DNA of 64,000 bases from Streptomyces sp. MRC013 (GTDB taxonomy: Bacteria; Actinomycetota; Actinomycetes; Streptomycetales; Streptomycetaceae). The stretch is taken from NCBI RefSeq assembly GCF_023614235.1, contig NZ_CP094264.1:372001-436000 (forward strand), written 5' to 3'. Positions 33,750-42,648 of this stretch are shown piece by piece. The translations under genes and the position numbers were made by a program. Positions within the stretch are counted from its first letter, which is position 1, and each line of letters begins with the position of its first letter. The notes beneath the pieces are model-generated. The model did not search any database. It saw nothing but the letters and a program-made list of their open reading frames with translations, and had not been told where the DNA came from.

Positions 33750-34427
33750 TCACGGCCGTCCCGCGGCGTCGACGGGCAGCTCCGACAGGCGCCACTCCAG
33801 CATGCCGTCGCTGAGGCGGATCGCCCGCCGCCCCCGGTCGGCGAGCAGCCGTACGGCGTCATGGGCGAGTCCGCAGTACTCGCCGCGGCAGTAGACGACG
33901 ATCTCGGTGCCCCCGGGCAGCTCGTCGATCCGGTCGGCCAACTCGCCGACCGGGATCGAGACGGCACCCGGGATGTGCCCGGCCCGGTACTCCTCCACCG
34001 GCCGCACGTCGAGCACCACGACGTCGCCGGCGCCGATCCGGTCCAGCAGCTCGTCGCGGGTGACCTCGGCGGCTCCGTCCCTGCCGAGGTAGGCGTCCCG
34101 GGCCGCGGGGACGGCCGTCTGGTGGCGGTCGGCGACCTTGCGCAGGAGGGCGAAGAGCCGGGCCACGTCGTCCCCGGCGAGCCGGTAGTGGATGCGTACG
34201 CCCTCGCGGCGGGTCGCGACGAACCCGGCCTGCTTGAGCGTCTGCAGGTGCGCCGAGGCCGTCGTCAGGTTCAGCCCGGCCGCCCTGGCCAGCGCCTCCA
34301 CGGTGCGCTCGCCCTGGGCCAGCAGGTCCAGCAGCTCCAGGCGTTTTCCGCTGGCCAGCGCCTTGCCGCTGGCTGCGAACGCGTCGTAGAGCTGTGCCTT
34401 GGCCCCGGGGGCGGGGGGCTCCGCCAT
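33750..34427 (-). CDS. ArsR-family regulator fused to a rhodanese domain
   Basis: A 225-residue regulator. Residues about 10-95 form an ArsR winged helix (KRLELLDLLAQGERTVEALARAAGLNLTTASAHLQTLKQAGFVATRREGVRIHYRL); residues about 115-215 form a rhodanese domain (LLDRIGAGDVVVLDVRPVEEYRAGHIPGAVSIPVGELADRI) with the active-site loop CRGEYCGLAHDAV, Cys first. Rhodanese-ArsR fusions sense or relay sulfane sulfur and repress sulfur genes; that is known for the architecture, not shown here. I choose the ATG at 34427 (AEPPAPG follows) because GGAGGA lies 7 bases upstream; the ATG at 34439 would start inside this site. An inverted-repeat operator covers its ribosome binding site. Confidence 0.9.
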   Translation of the reverse strand: MAEPPAPGAKAQLYDAFAASGKALASGKRLELLDLLAQGERTVEALARAAGLNLTTASAHLQTLKQAGFVATRREGVRIHYRLAGDDVARLFALLRKVADRHQTAVPAARDAYLGRDGAAEVTRDELLDRIGAGDVVVLDVRPVEEYRAGHIPGAVSIPVGELADRIDELPGGTEIVVYCRGEYCGLAHDAVRLLADRGRRAIRLSDGMLEWRLSELPVDAAGRP

Positions 34428-34431
34428 GAAT

Positions 34432-34453
34432 TCCTCCATGAATCCATGGAGGA
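34432..34453. promoter_or_regulatory. Inverted-repeat operator over the ArsR-rhodanese ribosome binding site
   Basis: TCCTCCATG - AATC - CATGGAGGA is a perfect 9-bp inverted repeat with a 4-base spacer. On the minus strand its proximal arm supplies the GGAGGA ribosome binding site of the ArsR-rhodanese gene. It is the likely autoregulatory operator. The 34454-34878 stretch beyond holds no gene; it is very G+C rich until an AGGAGG ribosome binding site-like sequence before the next gene. Confidence 0.7.
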
Positions 34454-34878
34454 TTGTAGAGGAGATCCGCCGCCGTGGTCACACCCCCTTCCCGGAAGGG
34501 CGGGCCGCCGCCCCGGCGGGCGCCCCGCCCTTCCGGGAACCGCCGTCGGAGGTCCCCGCCGCGGGACCGGGCGGGCACCGCCCCGCGTGTCGCACCCCCG
34601 TACCGGGGCACTCGGCCCGCATGGGTACGCACCGTCCGCCCCTCCCCGCCCTCGCCCCCGCCGACGTGCGCGGACCGGCGCGGGAGGCCCCGCCCCACGG
34701 TGGGCCGGCCCTCCCGGAGGGCGGTCCGGCCCGGAGCGTCCCGGGCCCGTCCACCCGCCCGGGGGCGCGTCCGCCCGCGGGCACCGTCCCCTCGGGTGCG
34801 CCGCCGTTTGCCTCCGCCCGCGAGGGGCACCGGTCGGGGGCATCCCCAGAGCCACGGCCCCTACGAAGGAGGCACCCG

Positions 34879-35346
34879 GTGAAGTACGTCAAGTCCGCCC
34901 TCGCGGTGGCGGTCATCGGCATGGGGGCCGTCGCGGCCCGCCGGACCCGGTCGCGGACGGCTGCCGGCGACGCCGCCTCCCGGTGGCTGACCGTCACGAT
35001 CAACCGCGCGCCGACGGACGTCATGCCCGGCGGCGCCCTGCCCGAGCCCCTGGACCGGATGGCCGAACGGCTGGAGGCCCGTGTGCGGCCCGCCCCCGGG
35101 GACCGGGGCACGGAGCTCGCGGTACGCCTGAGGGACGCCCCTTCCGACGCGGAGACGTCCCTTCCCGGACGCCTGGCGGGCCGGGACCCCCGCCAGGAGG
35201 TGCGGACCGCCCTGCGGGAGGCCAAGGCGCTCCTGGAGGCGGAGGAGGTCATGCTGCCGGACGCTCCCCCCACCACGAGGGACACCCCGGTCGGCAAGGT
35301 CATCGACATGGTCGCCCGCCGGTCGGGCGGGGAAGGAGTGCTGTGA
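34879..35346 (+). CDS. Hypothetical membrane-anchored protein paired with an alcohol dehydrogenase
   Basis: A 155-residue protein with an N-terminal membrane segment (YVKSALAVAVIGMGAVAA) and a soluble region SRWLTVTINRAPTDVMPGGALPEPLDRMAERLEARVRPAPGDRGTELAVRLRDAP. The strand-helix alternation and the phrases ITINRAP and PAPGDRGTELAVRL are seen in small proteins that accompany zinc dehydrogenases in streptomycetes, but no function is known to me. GTG 34879 is preceded by GAAGGAGGC. It overlaps the dehydrogenase gene (GTGA), so expression is coupled. Confidence 0.78.
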   Translation: MKYVKSALAVAVIGMGAVAARRTRSRTAAGDAASRWLTVTINRAPTDVMPGGALPEPLDRMAERLEARVRPAPGDRGTELAVRLRDAPSDAETSLPGRLAGRDPRQEVRTALREAKALLEAEEVMLPDAPPTTRDTPVGKVIDMVARRSGGEGVL

Positions 35347-36526
35347 AGGCACTGTGCTGGCAAGGCGTGAACAGGCTGTCGGTCGAGCAGGTGCCGGACC
35401 CGGAGCTGCGCAACGACCAGGACGTCATCGTCCGGCTCGTCGCCGGCACGACGTGCGGGTCCGACCTGCACCTGATCGGCGGCTACATCCCCGCGATGCG
35501 GGCCGGTGACGTCATCGGCCACGAGTTCCTCGGCGAGGTCGTGGAGACCGGGCGCGCGGTACGGCGCCACAAGGTCGGCGACCGGGTCGTGGTCGCCTCC
35601 TTCGTCGGCTGCGGACGCTGCTGGTACTGCGTCAACGACCTGTGGTCCCTGTGCGACAATACCAACACCAACCCCGGCATCGGCCAAGCCCTGTTCGGTT
35701 ACGAGTCCGGCGGCATCTTCGGCTACTCGCACGCCATGGGCGGCCTGCGCGGCAGCCACGCCGAGTACGTCCGCGTCCCCTTCGCCGACTACGGGGCCTT
35801 CCCGGTCCCCGACGGGGTCGACGACGTCAGCGCCCTGTTCGCCTCGGACTCCGTGCCTACCGGCTGGATGGGCGCCGACCTCGGCGGCGTCAAGCCGGGC
35901 GACGTCGTCGCGGTGTGGGGCTGCGGAGCCGTCGGCCAGATGGCGGCACGGGCCGCGGTCCTGCTGGGCGCCGAACGGGTGATCTGCATCGACCGCCTCC
36001 CGGAGCGGCTGGCCATGACCGAGCGCCACGTCGGCTGCGAGACGCTGGACTACACCACCGACGACGTGGCCGCGGAGCTGCGCGAGCGGACCGGCGGCCG
36101 CGGACCGGACGTGTGCATCGAAGCGGTCGGGATGGAGGCCCACAGCCACGGGCCGATGCACCTGTACGACCAGGTCAAGCAGCAGATGCGCCTTCAGACC
36201 GACCGGCCGACCGCCGTCCGCGAGGCCGTCCACGCCTGCCGCAAGGGCGGCAGCGTGTTCGTCCTCGGCGTGTTCGCGGGGGTAGTGGACAAGTTCCCCC
36301 TGGGCGCGGTCGTCAACAAGGGCCTCACCCTGCGCGCCGCACAGCAGCACGGGCAGCGGTACATCCCGATGCTCCTCGACCGCATGGCCGGGGAGAGATC
36401 ACCACCGCGCACCTGGCCACCCACGTCATGCCCCTCGACCGGGCCGTGGAGGGCTACGACATGTTCAAGGAGAAGACCGACGGCTGCGTCCGCGCCGTCT
36501 TCACCGGTCCGGGCCACACCGGCTGA
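35343..36526 (+). CDS. Zinc-dependent alcohol dehydrogenase (frameshifted near the C-terminus)
   Basis: A medium-chain zinc alcohol dehydrogenase of about 394 residues, of the class resembling formaldehyde/threonine dehydrogenases. It has the catalytic Cys context GTTCGSDLHLIGG, GHEFLGEVVETG, the structural-zinc cluster CGRCWYCVNDLWSLC, the NAD motif VWGCGAVGQMAARAA with VICIDRLPERL, and the AVGMEAHSHG insertion. The frame breaks at GGGG 36390-36393: with one more G it continues as AGGEITTAHLATHVMPLDRAVEGYDMFKEKTDGCVRAVF to TGA 36524. The GTG at 35343 overlaps the preceding stop. The stop codon lies inside an 8-bp tandem repeat. Substrate is not predictable. Confidence 0.87.
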
Positions 36527-36553
36527 CCGGCTGACCGGCTGACCGGCTGACCG
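36518..36553. repeat. 8-bp tandem repeat, four ACCGGCTG units plus a partial unit
   Basis: Four perfect copies of ACCGGCTG and then ACCG start 8 bases before the end of the alcohol dehydrogenase gene and include its TGA; each unit carries a TGA in one frame (GGCTGACC). This may be slippage-derived. Confidence 0.9.
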
Positions 36554-37307
36554 CGGAGCCGTGCCCCCGGACCCCCGGGCCGCGGGGCACCTGCCGTCCC
36601 GGCTTCCGGGGCCCTGGGCGGAGGCGGATGGGCTGCTGACGGACGGCCGGAAGCCGTCGCCGCCGGCCCTCCCGGTGGCGGGTGGGGGCCGTTTCGGAGC
36701 ACGAGCCCCTTCCACCCGGTCACCGATCGGGTGACGGTGCCGTGAGACGCCGCAGGTCAGCGGCCTGAAACTGTCCCACGAGCAGCCAAGTTGGAAAGAC
36801 TCGCTCCGAAGCGGCCCCCGCCCGCTTCCGGTTCGCCCGTGCCCTGCGGACGGCGGCCCGGACGTCCGCCCGCCCGGAAGCGCGTCCGGGCCGCCGGCAG
36901 CGGTACCTGCCGCCCGCCCGGAAGCGGTGGCGGCGTTCCGCGCCTCGCGGCGCGCCACCCCGCGGCCCGGGCGACGTCCCTGCGCCGAACCACCGGATCA
37001 CCGGATCACCGACCCGGCGGACCACCGAACCGGTAAACCGGCGAACCGCGCATTCGCGATGCGGCACGCCGGTTCGCCGGAATCCCCGGCCCTTACCGCG
37101 GCGCGGCGTTTCACCGGCGGTTCTCCGCGTTCACCCTTCACCCGGCATTCACCCGACACGGGCCGTGGCCCATTCGGGCCACGGAGCTTGCGGGGGGTGG
37201 ACCACGGTGTGAGAGTGGCGCTCGGATTCATCCGGGCAGTGCGGTTCCCGCAGAGCGCGACGCGAACATCCCTGCCGTTCGAGCAGAAGCACGGGAGAGT
37301 GATCAGG
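36554..37307. other. 754-bp region upstream of the RiPP precursor without a supported gene
   Basis: No protein-coding evidence on either strand. It holds the short A+T-richer stretch GTTGGAAAGACTCGC (about 36791-36805), an 8-bp-periodic repeat at 36987-37050, and, just before the precursor, ACGGGAGAGTGATCAGG, the ribosome binding site region. The promoter of the RiPP locus is expected at about 37150-37290, but no clear hexamers were found. Confidence 0.4.
36987..37050. repeat. Degenerate 8-bp-periodic repeat, eight units
   Basis: Eight consecutive octamers share the pattern G(A/G)(A/C)CC(A/G)CC-like: GAACCACC, GGATCACC twice, GACCCGGC, GGACCACC, GAACCGGT, AAACCGGC, GAACCGCG. The period is exact over 64 bases although the units have drifted. 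It lies 258 bases upstream of the RiPP precursor gene. Confidence 0.65.
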
Positions 37308-37502
37308 ATGGCCCAGGAGGAACGCGACCTCAACATCGAAGCCGACCTCGACGCTGCCACCATGTCGCAGCTCCAGGACGTCAAGAACATGGTCCTGCGC
37401 GAAATCGCCCTCCGCGTCAAGGGCAAGGAGAACGACGACATGGACCCCCGCTACGACTCCCACAGCAGTTACCACGCGAAGAACGGGGCACCCCAGCAGT
37501 AG
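37308..37502 (+). CDS. RiPP precursor peptide candidate
   Basis: A 64-residue peptide beginning MAQEERDLNIEADLDAAT. Residues 1-44 look like a charged helical leader (SQLQDVKNMVLREIALRVKG); residues 45-64 look like a core with DPRYDSHSSYHAKNGAPQQ, rich in Tyr, His, Ser and Lys and lacking Cys. A radical SAM/SPASM enzyme starts 72 bases downstream and an HExxH protein follows, the standard layout for peptides carrying radical-SAM-made crosslinks such as three-residue cyclophanes on aromatic residues (Tyr or His). The ATG at 37308 has GGGAGAG 8 bases upstream. Which residues are crosslinked is unknown; Tyr49, His52, Tyr55 and His56 are candidates. Confidence 0.75.
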   Translation: MAQEERDLNIEADLDAATMSQLQDVKNMVLREIALRVKGKENDDMDPRYDSHSSYHAKNGAPQQ

Positions 37503-37574
37503 CCGCCGGCCTCCTCCCCCCCCGCCGCGCCCCCGCGAAGAAACCGCTCGCCATCCGAAAGGCCCGGGAAAAGA

Positions 37575-38779
37575 ATGGCCGCAACCGGGGTAACCGGCCC
37601 CTGCGTGAATCTCGTCGTGTTCAAAGTGGTGCAGCGCTGCAACCTGGACTGTTCGTACTGCTACGTCTACAACCGCGGCGACGACTCCTGGCGCACCCGC
37701 CCCACCTATGTGAGCGAGAAGGTGGTGAGGGCTCTCGGCCGGCGGATCGCCGAGCACTGCGGGAGGCACGCCCTCAAGGGCTTCACGGTCGAACTGCACG
37801 GCGGCGAACCGCTGCTGCTGGGCAAGGACCGGATGCGGCGCGTGCTCGACACCCTGAGGTCCGAGTGCGCGTCCGTCAGCCTGCACTTCGCCATGCAGAC
37901 CAACGGCCTGCTCCTGGACGAGGAGTGGCTGGACCTGTTCGGCGACTACGGGGTCTCGTTCGGGATCAGCCTCGACGGACCGCCCGAGATCGCCGACCGG
38001 TACCGGACCAAGCGGGGCGGCGGCGGCTCGACGCGGGAGCTGCTCCGAACGATCGCCGGGCTGCGGAAGACGCGGGGGGCCGTGTTCGACGAACTCTTCG
38101 GCGGCTGCCTGGCCGTGATCGACCCGTCCTGCGACGGGGCCGGTCTCGTGGACTGGTTCGTCGAGAACGGATTCGGCACGTTCGACTTCCTCCTCCCCGA
38201 CGGGAACCGGGCCAATCCGCCGCACGGCTGGACGGGAAGCAGCGCCCCCTACCGTCGGTTCCTGATCGAGGCGTTCGACCGGTGGTACACCCTGGGTGAC
38301 CGGGCGCCGCGGATCCGCACGTTCGAGCAGATGATGATGGGGCGCATGGGGCGGAAGGTGCGCCTCGACGCCCTGGGGGAGATCTGCGGTACCTGTGCGT
38401 CGTCGAGTCGGACGGCTCGATCGGCGTGAACGACGTGGCCCGGATCTGCGGCGGGGAGTACTCGCAGGACATCCTCAACATCTTCGACCACCCCCTCGAC
38501 CGGCACGTCGTGCAGTACCGGATCGAAGAGGTCCAGCGCCCTGCGGGCGACTGCCTGGCCTGCCCGCAGTTCCCGAGCTGCGGCGGCGGTCACCTGCCCC
38601 ACCGGTTCGACGGGGAAGGCTTCGACAATCCGTCGCTGTACTGCGAAGCCCTCTTCGGCCTCTCGGAGCGGATCCACCGGGTCCTGCTCGAGGACCTTCC
38701 GCCCGAGGTCTGGCGCAAGCGCTCGACCGTCCCGGCCGCCACCCGCACCATGGAGACACAGGATGCCGTCAGACAGTGA
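37575..38779 (+). CDS. Radical SAM/SPASM peptide maturase, FxsB-like (frameshifted)
   Basis: About 401 residues after repair. The 4Fe-4S motif CNLDCSYCYVYN (CxxxCxxC) near residue 27 is followed by the radical SAM barrel (GFTVELHGGEPLLLG, MQTNGLLLDEEWLDLFGDYGVSFGISLDGPPEIADRYR). The C-terminal SPASM region has YLCVVESDGSIGVNDVARICGGEY and CLACPQFPSCGGGHLPHRF, supplying the auxiliary-cluster cysteines, and EGFDNPSLYCEALFGL, characteristic of the FxsB-type family. The frame breaks at five G (38375-38379); one G more gives ALGGDLRYLCVVESDGS. Family members crosslink aromatic side chains of a precursor peptide. The gene overlaps the HExxH gene by 17 bases. Confidence 0.88.
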
Positions 38780-39926
38780 CTGGGCGAAGCACTTCAGCCT
38801 GCCCCGGGACGGTTTCGACAGCAGCTGGCTGGACGCCGTCGTCGTCACCCAGGGACAGGCCATGGCGTCCATGCTCGTCCGGGACCACGGAGTGGACCTG
38901 GCCGCCGCCAGCAAGGGGCTGGTCGACTTCATCGAGCTCTGGACCACGGCCCCCGAAACGTTCGAGAACCTCTGGGGTCCCTGCCTCGGCCAGTTGCAGA
39001 GCGTTCGGGAACTGGGACGGCCGAGCCCCGTCGAGGCCGCCGTCCAGTTGGCCACGCGGCTCACCGAGGTGGGACGGCCGGGCTCCTGGGCCGCGGACCT
39101 GCCCTCCGCACCCCTCCGGCTGGGCCCCTGGCTCATGGAGGCGGTGCGCGTGGAGGTGTCCGGGGACGAACGCCGGGTGCTCGTGCGGACCCCGGACGGG
39201 GCGGTGGGGTCCGCGTGGTGGGACCCGGCGTCCGGCGGATGGGACGCTCGGGGGGCGCAGCGGCTCACCGCGGTCGGGATCGGCCGCGACGTCCTGCTGC
39301 TTCCCGAGCACGGGATCCCGTACGGGGACGGCGGGGACGTCTTCGGCGGTGTGCGGCCTCTGGCGTCCGTCGGCCCTCCGGTCGTCGAGTCGATCGACGA
39401 GGCGTTCGGGATCCTGGCGGCTTCCTCCCCGGAATACCTGGAATGGGTGGAACGGGTTCTGCGGCACCTCGTCGTCTGCGCGCCCAAGCCGGGGTTCCGC
39501 GTCGTCAGCGGAAGCAACCTGCACGCACCGGGCACGGTCCACCTGTGCCACCCGCTGACGCCGACGGAGATCGCCGAGGTACTGGTGCACGAGTGCGCCC
39601 ACCAGTACTTCTACATCCTCGCGCGGGTGGGGCCCGTCGACGACGGAAGTGACGGGAGGCTGTACTGGTCGCCGCCCGTCCGGAAGGAACGGCCGCTGTC
39701 CCGCGTGCTCATGGCCTACCACGCCCTGGCGAACGTCCGCCTGTTCTACGAAGCGGTCCGGGTGGGCGGCGGCCCCGGGGAGGCGTACGTCGAGGAGAAC
39801 CGGCCCGCCCTGACGGAGGCGATCCGCCTGCTGGACGAGCCCCTGCGCGGCAACCGGGCGCTCACGCCCCTGGGGAGGGCCCTGTACGAACCGCTGGCGG
39901 AGCGGCTGGCCCTGCTCGGCGGCTGA
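38763..39926 (+). CDS. HExxH-motif peptide-modification/peptidase protein
   Basis: A 387-residue soluble protein that belongs to the HExxH family paired with radical SAM cyclophane maturases. The motif VLVHECAHQYFYI (His-Glu-x-x-His) at about residue 276 is the family hallmark, flanked by SGSNLHAPGTVHLCHPLTPTEIAEV and RLYWSPPVRKERPLSRVLMAYHALANVRLFYEAV. The N-terminal 200 residues have family-like helical text (FVVTQGQAMASMLVRD-type segment AVVVTQGQAMASMLVRDHGVD). In some homologues this domain is fused to the radical SAM enzyme and has been proposed to hydroxylate the peptide or to cut off the leader; which applies here is not known. ATG 38763 lies inside the radical SAM gene end. Confidence 0.88.
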   Translation: MPSDSDWAKHFSLPRDGFDSSWLDAVVVTQGQAMASMLVRDHGVDLAAASKGLVDFIELWTTAPETFENLWGPCLGQLQSVRELGRPSPVEAAVQLATRLTEVGRPGSWAADLPSAPLRLGPWLMEAVRVEVSGDERRVLVRTPDGAVGSAWWDPASGGWDARGAQRLTAVGIGRDVLLLPEHGIPYGDGGDVFGGVRPLASVGPPVVESIDEAFGILAASSPEYLEWVERVLRHLVVCAPKPGFRVVSGSNLHAPGTVHLCHPLTPTEIAEVLVHECAHQYFYILARVGPVDDGSDGRLYWSPPVRKERPLSRVLMAYHALANVRLFYEAVRVGGGPGEAYVEENRPALTEAIRLLDEPLRGNRALTPLGRALYEPLAERLALLGG

Positions 39927-40004
39927 GTCCCCCGCCCCGGGCGCGGACGGCGGGGGTCCGCCGCGCGGGCCTCCCGGCCCGTGCCTGTTCCGGGCGGAAG
40001 GGGT

Positions 40005-41426
40005 TCAGTGCTCGCAGAGGGAGAATTCCCGTTCGTAGAGCTGCTCGTTGTGCTCGTCGACGGAGAATGTGCGTTCCTGCATCAGCTGTTCGCGGTATTC
40101 CCCGGCCTGCTCAAGCGTCATGGTCGAGGTGTCGGACCACGGCTGCTGCGGTGGCACGTCGGACGTCGAGACGATCCTCTCCACCGGGTCGACCAGGAAG
40201 AACGCGAGGATCTTGCGGTGCCCCGGTCGGGTGGGGTCCACGAGGCGGAACGAGCCGACGCGGTGCTGCAGGATGTTCGGGAACGCCGGGCAGCGGCCCG
40301 CCGGGGTCGCCGTCGACCCCAGCACCTGGTTCAGCGCGTCCTCGTTCTCCAGACCGTGGACTTCGCGCAGGCCGGTGTCGTCGTTCTGTTCGTAGTACGG
40401 GTCGCCGAGCGCCGCCCGGAAACCCGGCCGGCTTTCGGTGATGTCCTCGCTGTCCCGGTAGTGGACGCCGGTCGAGACGATGCGCTCGTCCAGCATCCCC
40501 TCGACGTGCCAGGAACCGCCGGGGTACTCGGGCTTGTCCGGGGTGAGGTGGACGGCGGTGAGTTTGACGATCACCTGGAGACGGCGGCCTCGAAGGTCGA
40601 CCCGGGCTGATTCGCCGGGCAACTCGGGCGGGGTGGATTCCGGGGCGTCCGGGACGGTCGGGCGGCGGTTCTCCCACCAGTCGTCCCGGGCCTCCTCCCA
40701 GGCCCGGAGGGCCTTCGAGTAGGCCGCGGCATCACCGTAGGAGGACTTGTCCGGGTACTCCGGCTCCGAGTCGTACCACTCGAAGGGATCGGCCTCGATC
40801 CGCAGGGGCCGCGGGTGGCGCAGATCGGTGAGCACGTTCTCCAGCAGCGGGAGCATGCGCGCGAACAGGTCCGGCAGGATGGAGGCCAGTTCGCGATGGG
40901 TCTCGGGGTGGACGTTGTTGACGTACGAGCGGAAGGCGACACCGCCGTCGTCACTGACGTCGACGTCCGTGGGCAGCCACTGGAACCTCTCCGAGAACTC
41001 GTACGTCGAGTAGTGGTTCGTCGGGTTCCGCCAGGCCCGCTCGGGCTCGCCGCTCACCCCTCTCACCAGGCAGAACAGTGAGGGATGAACCAGATCCAGT
41101 ACCTGGCCGCCGGATCCGGGGCGCCAGTCCCGCTCCGCTTCGGGGACCTGTTCCAGGACCCGGACCGCCTCGCGCAGCCGGGACCCGAGCTCGTCGTCGA
41201 CCAGCGTGTCCGACTGCCCCACCCCGTCGACGGCGGACACCTCGATGCCGGTCCGCCCGTCCCGCAGGGCCGCGTGGTGCGCGAGTTCGGCGAGCACGTG
41301 ACGGACCTGCGCTTCGGTGAGGCCCTGGGCGACCGCTTCCTGCGCCCACCCGGCGGCGATGTCGGCGTCGTTCGTCTCGTCGAACCACCCCGGCTTCGCC
41401 CGGATGTGCGCGCTGCACCGCATCAT
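40005..41426 (-). CDS. DUF4246 protein, putative 2-oxoglutarate/Fe(II)-type oxygenase
   Basis: A 473-residue soluble protein. It has the DUF4246 signature: FQWLPTDVDVSDDGGVAFRSYVNNVHPETHRELASILPDLFARMLPLLENVLTDL, RRLQVIVKLTAVHLTPDKPEYPGGSWHVEGMLDERIVSTGVHYRDSEDITESR, and a late VGSFRLVDPTRPGHRKILAFFLVDPVERIVST. The WHVEG (His-x-Glu) and GHRKILAFFLVDP (distal His plus Arg/Lys) blocks fit the metal and co-substrate sites of double-stranded beta-helix oxygenases. Function has not been established for this family. It converges on the RiPP locus with a 78-bp gap, and may or may not act on its product. ATG at 41426 or 41423; no strong ribosome binding site. Confidence 0.85.
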   Translation of the reverse strand: MMRCSAHIRAKPGWFDETNDADIAAGWAQEAVAQGLTEAQVRHVLAELAHHAALRDGRTGIEVSAVDGVGQSDTLVDDELGSRLREAVRVLEQVPEAERDWRPGSGGQVLDLVHPSLFCLVRGVSGEPERAWRNPTNHYSTYEFSERFQWLPTDVDVSDDGGVAFRSYVNNVHPETHRELASILPDLFARMLPLLENVLTDLRHPRPLRIEADPFEWYDSEPEYPDKSSYGDAAAYSKALRAWEEARDDWWENRRPTVPDAPESTPPELPGESARVDLRGRRLQVIVKLTAVHLTPDKPEYPGGSWHVEGMLDERIVSTGVHYRDSEDITESRPGFRAALGDPYYEQNDDTGLREVHGLENEDALNQVLGSTATPAGRCPAFPNILQHRVGSFRLVDPTRPGHRKILAFFLVDPVERIVSTSDVPPQQPWSDTSTMTLEQAGEYREQLMQERTFSVDEHNEQLYEREFSLCEH

Positions 41427-42003
41427 CTGAAGTTCCCGCAGCGTTCGGGGCGTTGCGAAGGGCAGGGAACGGGAAGCGTGGAAAAGCAGCGGGAAAGCGG
41501 ACAGGCCGGTCGATTCCCGTGGTCCCTACGGTCGGTGTGCGGTGGCGGGAAGAACAGCCCGGCGGACCGACATCGCAGCCGTGGCCCCTGCCCGCCGGTA
41601 CGGCGTCGCGGGGGCCGGCGGGCGGGAGCGCTCCCACGCGGTGCGGTGGTCCCACTCCCCCGTGACGGCGGACCTGTCCGTCCGCGCCCGTGTCCGGCGG
41701 GGCCGTTCCCTCCCGGACGGCGGGGTGCGGCGGGAAGCCCCGGACGCCGTCGCGCCCGGGGAGCCTTCGGGGGCCGGCCGTTCTCCGCGAAGGACCGGAG
41801 CTCGATCCCGTCGGCGGGCGGCCACCCGGCGAACCGGGCGTGCCGGACCGCGACGGCGCCCCCGAGGGGCTGTTCGACGAGCGGAGGGCCGGAGCCCTCC
41901 GGCTCCGCGAGCCGCCGGTGTCCGCGGCCGTCTCACCCCGGACACACGGAAGACCGCCCTCCCGTGAAGGGGAGAACGGCCTCCGACCTGCGTTTCCGCA
42001 CAG
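41427..42003. other. 577-bp region without a supported gene, upstream of DUF4246 and downstream of tRNA-Pro copy 2
   Basis: Open frames run through on both strands. One on the plus strand (about 41690-42000) reads LREGPELDPVGGRPPGEPGVPDRDG...LFDERRAGALRLREPP, which has protein-like character but no start, ribosome binding site or known homologue in memory; it may be a gene remnant. A hairpin at about 41951-41983 (GGCCGTTCTCCC / GGGAGGGCGGTC with G-T pairs) is the likely terminator of tRNA-Pro copy 2. Confidence 0.4.
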
Positions 42004-42077
<74 letters not shown>

Positions 42078-42648
42078 TTGCCCGTCTGACCTGGGATTTC
42101 CCCCGGCCCGTCGTGCACGAGAACAATACCGCACTCCAGGTGGTGATCACTAACCGCTTCGACGGGTCGTACGTCGGGGCTCCGGTCGGGGGCTCCATGG
42201 GGGCGTGCGTCGCGAAGCCGCGTACGCCGCTTGCGCCGCAGGTGCATCCGGGCGCCGCCCCGACGCTCGGGCACCGGTCGCCCGAGCGGTCGCCGCCGGC
42301 ACCGAACGACGCGTTCCAGCCCACCTCCGGCCGGTCTCGCCGGCCGGGGAACCGGCCCGGCGGCCGCGCGGTGCTCCGGTCGGGCGGGGGCCGACCTGTG
42401 CCGTCGGCATACGGCGGAGGGGAGGCGCGAGGAGGACGCCACCCCCGGGCCGCCCGCACGGCCCGGTGCGCTGCACAGTTCCCGCCGCCCGTCAACGCAC
42501 CTTGTTTCGGACAAAGTCCACAACCGTGTTGAACCACCTCCCGGAGATCAACACGATGAGGTGTCTGCCTGCTCGGGACGGGTCCACCGCCGACGCACCC
42601 CATGGTCGAACACCCACGCGAGCAGGCGTTTCGCAGAGGAGGGCTCGC
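42078..42648. other. 571-bp gap with no supported gene
   Basis: The first part holds the promoter side of tRNA-Pro copy 2 (A+T richer CGAGAACAATACCGCAC). The rest leads to the acyl-CoA dehydrogenase; CACCTTGTTTCGGACAAAG and GTGTTGAACC around 42498-42535 are A+T richer and probably carry its promoter. An in-frame ATG at 42556 would extend the dehydrogenase by 31 residues but lacks a good ribosome binding site. Confidence 0.4.

Noticed and set aside
36987..37050. A CRISPR array
   Set aside because: The repeat unit is 8 bases with no spacers and there are no cas genes.
41690..42000. A coding gene upstream of tRNA-Pro copy 2
   Set aside because: The frame looks protein-like in part but has no start, ribosome binding site or recognisable family.
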